This document shows positions 58,695 to 64,000 of a DNA stretch of 64,000 bases, one piece after another. The notes under the pieces were generated by a model, which had not been told where the DNA came from, ran no database searches, and saw nothing but the letters and a program-made list of their open reading frames with translations. Origin of the DNA: Methanoprimaticola sp047501175. GTDB lineage: Archaea; Thermoplasmatota; Thermoplasmata; Methanomassiliicoccales; Methanomethylophilaceae. The stretch covers positions 62,001-126,000 of the forward strand of contig NZ_JBEQWH010000005.1 in NCBI RefSeq assembly GCF_047501175.1. Direction: 5' to 3'. Each line of letters opens with the position of its first letter. The stretch's first letter is position 1. The position numbers were made by a program, and so were the translations under genes.

Positions 58695-59164
58695 CTGTAC
58701 TCCGTGAACACGAGGGCGGAGATGCAGCAGCCGTAGTGGTCCATGGGGATCTCGAGCTCCTGTGCCTCGAACTTTATCTCCCCGAACTCGACATCGCGGA
58801 TCCTGGCCATCTCCTGCATCTTCCACGAGAGGATCTCCCTGAGGGACTCCGCGGAGCCGTGGATGTGTCCCTCGGCCACGTATCCTCCTTTCCCGTCCTT
58901 CCTGAACGCATAGGCGATCCCGGCGGCGATGGTCTCCCCCTCGCAGCCCCTCATCTGGGCGAGGACGCAGTGCGTCACCGCACCCATGGTCAGTTTCTGG
59001 AACGGGATCCTGTACGCCCCTTCGGGTATGACCGACGAGACGGACACGAGGTTCTGCTCGCCGATCCCCGCTTCCAGCAGTGCTATGTCGAATGCGTTGA
59101 GGTCCGAGGTCTTGCTGACCGCGGATCCGCTTACCGTGAAGAATTTGGTGGGTATCAGTTCCAT
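58691..59164 (-). CDS. pdaD: Pyruvoyl-dependent arginine decarboxylase
   Basis: 157-residue proenzyme making agmatine for polyamine and tRNA-Ile2 agmatidine synthesis. Starts MELIPTKFFTVSG; the self-cleavage site is in VSVSSVIPEGA (cut between the two Ser, about residues 43-44, producing the pyruvoyl group), followed by GAVTHCVLAQ and HIHGSAESL with the substrate-site residues. Length and motifs match archaeal PvlArgDC. It lies 5 bp downstream of the PAC2 gene and overlaps the zinc-ribbon gene. A 5' frame extension of poor composition is excluded. Confidence 0.93.
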   Translation of the reverse strand: MELIPTKFFTVSGSAVSKTSDLNAFDIALLEAGIGEQNLVSVSSVIPEGAYRIPFQKLTMGAVTHCVLAQMRGCEGETIAAGIAYAFRKDGKGGYVAEGHIHGSAESLREILSWKMQEMARIRDVEFGEIKFEAQELEIPMDHYGCCISALVFTEYR

Positions 59165-59169
59165 TTCAA

Positions 59170-59895
59170 TCAACCGTATATGGCGTTCTGTGCAGGGTCG
59201 TTCTCTGCGGGGGACTGTTCGGCCTCCAGCCTTCTCCTGACCTCCTCGGCCTCCTCCAGCAGAGGCTTGGGGTCGACCTTGAGGCCCCTGACCATCTTGG
59301 AGAGCGGTTCGATGAATCCCGTCGCCGCTCCGGGGTCGGGCATCCCCGGGTTCGCGGGACACATCACGGTGATGACGTCCATCCCGTGGGACCTCCCGAG
59401 GTACATCATGATCCCGGAGATCCCCTTGATCATGCCGTTGTCCATCTTCTGCAGGCCGGACGATTCCACGACCTTGCCGCATGATGGCCCGCTCCCGCAG
59501 ATTACGGCCGCCTCGGACTCCGATGTCCTGGGTATGCCTTCTAGGCAGATGACCGTCCTGCACCCCAGGTCCCTCAGCTCCGACAGCACCGTAGAGGCGA
59601 TCTCGTGGCAGTCGTCGGGCTTGGGCGCGAACTCCGAGGTGCACATGACGACGTCCCTCTTCCTGGCGGAGCCTTTCAGGCCGTACATCCTGATGGGCGG
59701 GTAGGCGACACTGTCGGTGATCAGACAGTAAGGAGGCATCTCCGGTCCGGTCAGACCCGCGATGGGGGTCATCTTAAGCTTGGATACGTAGAAGTTGGCA
59801 GCTATGGAGCTGACCAGTCCGACGCTGGGGAACCCGACGATCCCGACGGGGTCCTCCAGACCCAGGTCCGTGTACCTTAGTGTCTCAATGCCCAT
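59170..59895 (-). CDS. PAC2-family protein (proteasome assembly chaperone-like)
   Basis: 241 residues from MGIETLRYTDLGLEDP. PAC2 features: GIVGFPSVGLVSSIAANFYV, then TSEFAPKPDDCHEIAS, VICLEGIPRT and MYLGRSHGMDVITVMCPAN. A C-terminal ~35-residue coiled segment (LLEEAEEVRRRLEAEQ) follows. Archaeal PAC2 proteins are predicted to assist proteasome assembly. In frame for longer upstream, but the ATG chosen starts the conserved part. Leads the pac2-pdaD-zinc ribbon unit and is divergent from the M16 peptidase. Confidence 0.83.
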   Translation of the reverse strand: MGIETLRYTDLGLEDPVGIVGFPSVGLVSSIAANFYVSKLKMTPIAGLTGPEMPPYCLITDSVAYPPIRMYGLKGSARKRDVVMCTSEFAPKPDDCHEIASTVLSELRDLGCRTVICLEGIPRTSESEAAVICGSGPSCGKVVESSGLQKMDNGMIKGISGIMMYLGRSHGMDVITVMCPANPGMPDPGAATGFIEPLSKMVRGLKVDPKPLLEEAEEVRRRLEAEQSPAENDPAQNAIYG

Positions 59896-59947
59896 GACCG
59901 GGGTTAAGGCTAGCAAGGTATTAAGCGGAATGGTCTTTGCACCGGTC

Positions 59948-61219
59948 ATGAGCGACCGCATTTCCACAGCCACCACCTCGGGTGGCATCCCAGTAGTCGT
60001 CGAACGTATCCCCGACAGTCAGAGCGCGGGGTTCATGGTCGGGGTCGCGACCGGCTCCAGGGATGAGACGCCCGGCATCTTCGGCCTGTCGCATCTCCTC
60101 GAGCACACGGTGTTCAGGGAGACCAGGACCCGCGACTCCTTCCAGATGGCCAAGGAGATGGAGGGTGCGGGTGGCGAGCTCAACGCGTTCACGGGTCGCG
60201 AGATGACCGCGTTCTACGGCATAACGATCAGGGAGACCGCATCCACGGCCATGGACATGGTCGGGGACATCGTCGCCAATCCCCTGATCAATGAGAAGGA
60301 CACGGAGCTAGAGAAGAAGATCGTGCTCCAGGAGCTGAGCATGATCGAGAACGAGCCCGAGACGAGGATCCACGACCTGTTCGAGAGCCAGCTCTGGCGC
60401 GGACATCAGCTCGGACAGGACGAGGGAGGGGACAAGGACATCGTCGCCCGCCTGACCTCCGGGGACCTCCGCGCCTATTACGAGGAGAAGTACCTCATCC
60501 CCAACCTCGCGGTCTACGCGGCAGGGGACGTGGACATAGACACGACCGTGGAGTGGGCGGAGTCCGCATTGGACGGCAGGTCCGGCGGGAAGAGGAACGT
60601 CAGGACCGCCCCTCCCATGCCCGAGGCATCATACGAGTACGTCAAGACGGAGGCGGACCACCTCCAGGTGGCCATGGGATTCCCGACCTACGGCGCATCG
60701 CACGGGGACCGTTCCGCACTGACCATGCTCTCCGCCATCCTGGGGTCCGGCACGAGCTCCAGACTCTTCCAGTCCGTCAGGGAGCAGAAGGCTCTGGTGT
60801 ACTCGGTCTACACCACGATAAGCCAGAACAGCGATGCGAGCTCGCTCGCGGCGTACATGTCATGCACGGACAAGAACGTCACCGAGGCCATGCAGACCAC
60901 GTCCAGGGAGATCGGGAGGCTCCTCGCGGAGGGCCTCGACGAGGGAGAGCTGGCACGCGCCAAGCGCCTGGTCAAGGGAGCGAACGTGAGGTCCATGGAG
61001 TCCACCGAGCACAGGCTGTACCGTCTGTGCGTCAACAACATGCTCAACGGTTCCACCGAGGCCCTGGAGGAGCGTTTGGCCAAGATCGATGCCGTCACGG
61101 AGGACGATGTCATGCGCGTCGCCAACGATGTGCTCAGGGCGGACCGCCTCAACGTTGTCGTCCTCGGCAAGGGCGGACGCGATGTCAGGAAGATGGATGT
61201 CTCGGACCTTGCATTCTGA
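59948..61219 (+). CDS. M16-family zinc peptidase (pitrilysin-like)
   Basis: 423 residues from MSDRISTATTSGGIPVVVE. The inverted zinc motif is HLLEH (residues ~54-58) with the downstream Glu in ELEKKIVLQELSMIENEPET. The C-terminal half is the usual inactive M16 repeat with YRLCVNNMLNGSTEALEERL. Active cytosolic peptide hydrolase. Upstream frame extension overlaps the divergent PAC2 gene and is excluded; TATA-like GTATTAAG ~30 bases before the start. Confidence 0.88.
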   Translation: MSDRISTATTSGGIPVVVERIPDSQSAGFMVGVATGSRDETPGIFGLSHLLEHTVFRETRTRDSFQMAKEMEGAGGELNAFTGREMTAFYGITIRETASTAMDMVGDIVANPLINEKDTELEKKIVLQELSMIENEPETRIHDLFESQLWRGHQLGQDEGGDKDIVARLTSGDLRAYYEEKYLIPNLAVYAAGDVDIDTTVEWAESALDGRSGGKRNVRTAPPMPEASYEYVKTEADHLQVAMGFPTYGASHGDRSALTMLSAILGSGTSSRLFQSVREQKALVYSVYTTISQNSDASSLAAYMSCTDKNVTEAMQTTSREIGRLLAEGLDEGELARAKRLVKGANVRSMESTEHRLYRLCVNNMLNGSTEALEERLAKIDAVTEDDVMRVANDVLRADRLNVVVLGKGGRDVRKMDVSDLAF

Positions 61220-61238
61220 GGTCCGAGGACGATCCCGA

Positions 61239-61269
61239 CCCGTCGCATGTGCCAGATGCATGCGACGGG
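61239..61269. terminator. Bidirectional hairpin between convergent genes
   Basis: CCCGTCGCATG (61239-61249) and CATGCGACGGG (61259-61269) form a perfect 11-bp stem with a 9-base loop. It lies between the M16 stop (61219) and the minus-strand helix-turn-helix stop (61271), so it could terminate both. Confidence 0.6.
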
Positions 61270-61270
61270 A

Positions 61271-61537
61271 TCATATGCGTATGCGGATCCTCCGGTTGCG
61301 GCCCCTCGTCCTGTCCGGACGGGAGCATTCGAGGGTCCCCGATCCGACCATGTCCCTTACGGCGGCATACACGCCGGACGCGTTCCGAGAATAGCCGAGT
61401 CGGTCCGTCAGTTCACTCATGGACACGGACCCGTGGCCCCTCAGGGCCTCCAGGATGTCGTGCTTGGGCTCCTCTGAGGTTCTGATGCCACGAACATCGG
61501 TGGTCGTGACGTCGGTTTGCGTGTTTGCCGATTGCAT
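61271..61537 (-). CDS. Small winged-helix regulator
   Basis: 88 residues from MQSANTQTDVTT. The C-terminal 60 residues read as a helix-turn-helix: KHDILEALRGHGSVSMSELT, GYSRNASGVYAAVRDMVGSG, then a basic end RPDRTRGRNRRIRIRI. Function unknown. SD-like GGTGAGGAT ~8-16 bases upstream supports the start; a GTG five codons earlier is possible. Confidence 0.6.
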   Translation of the reverse strand: MQSANTQTDVTTTDVRGIRTSEEPKHDILEALRGHGSVSMSELTDRLGYSRNASGVYAAVRDMVGSGTLECSRPDRTRGRNRRIRIRI

Positions 61538-61854
61538 TTTCTCTATCCTCACCTTCCGTCAGGATATCCTCCGAGGTATCGTTGCCTTTTTTCAGCAATT
61601 TGATCAGTTTCGATGAAGGGTGCCGTATCTGGTGCTCTGCTCCGTCCATATATCGGACAGAGTCCGGAGAGTCGTGCACCATCGGTCGAGAATCCGATCC
61701 GCCACGTGGAATCGGAGGGGATGGGGATGATGCCGGTCATTTGCCGCACAATCCGTGGGTGGCACTATATGGATGATCCAAGGTCGATGCATCCCGAACC
61801 GAGACGTCGATCCAGACACTGCGGGCAATGACCCGGAAGGTGGGATGCGCCCGT
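61538..61854. other. Intergenic stretch without a supported gene
   Basis: About 320 bases upstream of the small winged-helix gene and downstream of the hydrogenase-protease gene. Short open frames on both strands have no recognisable features. Nothing repeated or palindromic stands out. Confidence 0.5.
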
Positions 61855-62331
61855 TCATTCCCTGACGGAGTCCATGAGGTGGATCACGGCTCTCTTGGCG
61901 CTCTCCACCGCCGCCTCCACCTCGGGCGTCATCGTCTCCGTGACGGTCTTTATGTCCTGCACCTCGATGGCGACGAACTGTATGGTCTCCGGCATAAGCT
62001 CCGGGTCCATCTTGTGGCCGATCTTGATCGCAGTGGGCAGGTTCACGTCGTGGGTGGCGGCGTTGGCGATGACCTCGTCGAAGTCGTGCTCGTCGTAGAG
62101 CATGACGGTCCCCGGGCCGTATTCCCCGGTCTGGATCGCATCGACGACGATCGCGTGCGTGTATCCGTGGATTATGGGGAGTATGTCCAGTCCGCCGACG
62201 GCCTCCTGGAAGCAGTCCACGTCGTCCATGCCCATCCTTTGGATCTCCTCGGACACCCTGAGGCCGACCGCATCGTCGCACATTATCGGGCTTCCGAGCC
62301 CGATCACGGCGATCCTTCCGTTTCCGCGCAT
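61855..62331 (-). CDS. Hydrogenase maturation protease
   Basis: 158 residues. GLGSPIMCDDAVG (residues 11-23) contains the nickel-sensing acidic residue of HycI/HyaD-type proteases, VVDAIQTGEYGPG the second (Asp at ~63) and THDVNLPTAI the His (~94). It trims the C-terminus of a [NiFe]-hydrogenase large subunit after nickel insertion, presumably MvhA or Ech-type here; the hydrogenase genes are outside the window. TATA-like CTTTAACC ~25-30 bases upstream. Confidence 0.9.
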   Translation of the reverse strand: MRGNGRIAVIGLGSPIMCDDAVGLRVSEEIQRMGMDDVDCFQEAVGGLDILPIIHGYTHAIVVDAIQTGEYGPGTVMLYDEHDFDEVIANAATHDVNLPTAIKIGHKMDPELMPETIQFVAIEVQDIKTVTETMTPEVEAAVESAKRAVIHLMDSVRE

Positions 62332-62420
62332 GGCCCGATTATCTGCCGTTACTGGTTAAAGCGTTGCGGATGCGGAGGACGACCCAACATTATTTCTTCC
62401 TTAAGGAATCTGAGGATATC

Positions 62421-63221
62421 GTGCAGATCAGCGTACAGAGCTCTCAGACGGTGAACGGGAGGCCGGTCACGGCCCGTCAGCTGGAGGCGCTCCTTGCGGT
62501 CCAGGACACGGGGAGCCAGACGGCCGCGGCGAGGCAGCTGGGTATATCCGTACCTGTCATCCACAAGTACCTCGCCAGCATCGAGGACGCGGCGGGGACG
62601 CCCATACTCAAGACGACCCCTGCGGGCTCGAAGCTCACCGAGGCCGGGCTGGAGATAGCTTCCGTCGCCCGTTCCATGAGCCAGAGGAGCGACATGGACC
62701 GCGGGTTCACCGTGTGCTGCAGCCCGGTGACGGAGGACCTCATGATGTCCGTGATCTCATCGCTGAGGATCTCCGGCGCGAACATCGTCGTGTCCAACGA
62801 CGAGTACAACATCAAGATGCTGAGGGAGGACCGTGCGGACCTCGCGATCATAGACGACCCGCTGTACCTCTTCGACGCGGAGGAGTTCGAGATGGACGAG
62901 ATCGGGTACATGGGGATGGTCCTGGTGGACAACGGCCCCTCATTCATACGTTACAAGTACGGCGCGCAGAGGGTCGCGTTCATGTTCCTGGACTCGGAGG
63001 ACCGCGAGTACACCATAGACTCCGAGACCTTCTCGCTCCCGGAGCTCCTCGGGTCCAACAAGAGCTTCTTCGTCGACGAGTACCTGCTCACCAGGAAGAA
63101 CCTCCGTCTGAAGAGCGCGGTCGATCCCAAGATGCTCAGGCACGCCATCACCGCCCTGTACAGGGAGGACAGCAGGAACGTTTCCAGGGTGATTTCGGCC
63201 CTCAAGACGAGAACTCAGTGA
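62421..63221 (+). CDS. LysR-type regulator with periplasmic-binding-like effector domain, near hdrCB
   Basis: 266 residues starting at GTG (VQISVQSSQ) with SD GAGGAT 6 bases upstream; the frame is open further but less protein-like. N-terminal LysR winged helix: ARQLEALLAVQDTGSQTAAA, RQLGISVPVIHKYLASIE. C-terminal ~170 residues form a shortened effector domain (DRADLAIIDDPLYLF). Upstream of hdrC by 86 bp in the same direction, so it may control heterodisulfide reductase or be independent. Ligand unknown; the DNA-binding part also resembles ModE. Confidence 0.78.
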   Translation: MQISVQSSQTVNGRPVTARQLEALLAVQDTGSQTAAARQLGISVPVIHKYLASIEDAAGTPILKTTPAGSKLTEAGLEIASVARSMSQRSDMDRGFTVCCSPVTEDLMMSVISSLRISGANIVVSNDEYNIKMLREDRADLAIIDDPLYLFDAEEFEMDEIGYMGMVLVDNGPSFIRYKYGAQRVAFMFLDSEDREYTIDSETFSLPELLGSNKSFFVDEYLLTRKNLRLKSAVDPKMLRHAITALYREDSRNVSRVISALKTRTQ

Positions 63222-63307
63222 ATTAAGGATTACCCATTAGGATAATACCCACTCGATCCGAACTGCACCGATTAAATAGTGTGATTATGTGACACGCTTC
63301 GATCACT

Positions 63308-63805
63308 ATGGTTACACCCAACCCCGAATTCTTCGAGGAGCTGACCGCGGCAGGAGCCGGCGACGTCAAGCTCTGCTTCCAGTGTGGAACCTGCACCGCG
63401 AGCTGCCCCTCCGGAAGGAGGACGTCCTACAGGACCAGGAAGCTCATGAGGATGGCCCAGCTCGGCCTCAGGGAGGAGATCCTGAACAGCGACGAGCTCT
63501 GGGAGTGCAGCACATGCTACACCTGCGTCGAGAGGTGCCCCCGTCAGGTCCCCATCGTCGACATCGTCATTTCCCTCAGGAACCTGGCCGTCGCGGACGG
63601 ACACATGTTCGCCAACCACAAGAACACCGCCAAGAACCTCGCCAAGTACGGACACACCGTCCCCGTCAAGGACGAGATCACCAAGCTCAGGGAGGAGCTC
63701 GGACTGCCCGGCGTACCGCCCACCGTCCTCGCCTCCGACAAGGCAAAGGCCGATCTGGACAAGATCCTGACCGTAACCGGATTCGACAAGATCACACAGG
63801 AGTGA
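63308..63805 (+). CDS. hdrC: CoB-CoM heterodisulfide reductase subunit C
   Basis: 165 residues. Two ferredoxin-type cluster motifs: CFQCGTCTASCPSG (residues ~22-35) and CSTCYTCVERCPRQ (~64-77). HdrC passes electrons from HdrA to HdrB, which reduces CoM-S-S-CoB in the cytoplasm at the end of methanogenesis. TATA-like TTAAATAG at ~63271-63279 places transcription start close to the ATG. hdrB follows 6 bp after. Confidence 0.95.
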   Translation: MVTPNPEFFEELTAAGAGDVKLCFQCGTCTASCPSGRRTSYRTRKLMRMAQLGLREEILNSDELWECSTCYTCVERCPRQVPIVDIVISLRNLAVADGHMFANHKNTAKNLAKYGHTVPVKDEITKLREELGLPGVPPTVLASDKAKADLDKILTVTGFDKITQE

Positions 63806-63811
63806 TGAAAG

Positions 63812-64000
63812 ATGGCAAAGTACGCATTTTTCCTCGGTTGCATTGCGCCCCTGAGGTACCCCGGAATCGAGAAGTCCACCAGGGACGTCTGCAAGGCCCT
63901 GGACATCGAGCTCGTCGACCTCGACGACGCGAGCTGCTGCCCCGCTCCCGGAGTCATCAGAGCATTCAACAAGAAGACCTGGCTCGCCGCCGCCGCAAGG
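63812..64000 (+). CDS. hdrB: CoB-CoM heterodisulfide reductase subunit B (3' part beyond window)
   Basis: First 63 residues: MAKYAFFLGCIAPLRYPGIE, then DLDDASCCPAPGVIRAF, the first CCG-type cysteine cluster (C...CC) that holds part of the noncubane [4Fe-4S] catalytic cluster. Runs off the right edge. Immediately downstream of hdrC, as in all hdrCB pairs. Confidence 0.95.
   Translation, partial: MAKYAFFLGCIAPLRYPGIEKSTRDVCKALDIELVDLDDASCCPAPGVIRAFNKKTWLAAAAR

Overview
The window looks like a chromosomal segment of a host-associated, hydrogen-dependent methylotrophic methanogen, most probably Methanomassiliicoccales / Methanomethylophilaceae (Thermoplasmata). The evidence is archaeal TATA boxes about 25 nt upstream of many starts, GGTGATC-type Shine-Dalgarno sites, frequent ATGA start/stop overlaps, hdrC-hdrB, a MtaA/MtbA-type methylcobamide:CoM methyltransferase, pyruvoyl arginine decarboxylase, a PAC2 protein, an archaeal prepilin peptidase, a zinc-lid adenylate kinase and an intron-containing tRNA-Tyr. 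The species assignment is inference.

Layout. 1-4393: a tightly coupled lysine operon on the minus strand (lrp-dapA-dapB-lysC-lysA), every junction an ATGA overlap. 4.5-9.0 kb: MscS channel, prepilin peptidase, AMMECR1-type radical SAM enzyme and thiL (thiL has no stop near its expected end). 9-25 kb: an AAA-ATPase-like/nuclease gene, a SIMPL-transglutaminase-transglutaminase operon, an MBL hydrolase coupled to a MtaA-like methyltransferase, an SAH/MTA deaminase, a Kef-like antiporter, an aldo/keto reductase, an Eis-like acetyltransferase, a 5'-nucleotidase, a DUF1638 protein and an exported alpha/beta hydrolase.

26.3-31.0 kb is the most unusual region. Six contiguous minus-strand genes encode a repeat peptide with six ACGSACGAGDKK units (ACGX-repeat RiPP precursor), its radical SAM/SPASM enzyme, a PNPOx-like/ferredoxin fusion, a nitroreductase, a zinc-type macrodomain ADP-ribosyl hydrolase and a class-M sirtuin (SirTM-like ADP-ribosyltransferase). 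A divergent HxlR regulator and a palindromic site sit at the head. This joins a RiPP maturation system to a reversible ADP-ribosylation module in what looks like one transcription unit.

32-48 kb is accessory and partly lower in GC: a BspA-like leucine-rich-repeat surface protein, a Fic protein under a four-site operator array, a DUF3800 gene flanked by two copies of a structured repeat, an unknown gene, tRNA-Tyr with a 34-nt intron, a winged-helix gene and a 1,897-residue surface protein separated by a GTAC operator array, a Fic remnant, and AAA/DUF4143 and AAA-ATPase-like genes. Several of these stand-alone ATPase/Fic genes have their own regularly spaced promoter repeats. 49.5-64 kb returns to core genes: adk, glcD-type oxidase, two more AAA/DUF4143 paralogues (one with a 23-bp-phased repeat array), an M50 protease, a PAPS-reductase-like fusion, pdaD with neighbours, an M16 peptidase, a hydrogenase maturation protease, a LysR-like regulator and hdrC-hdrB (hdrB cut by the window end).
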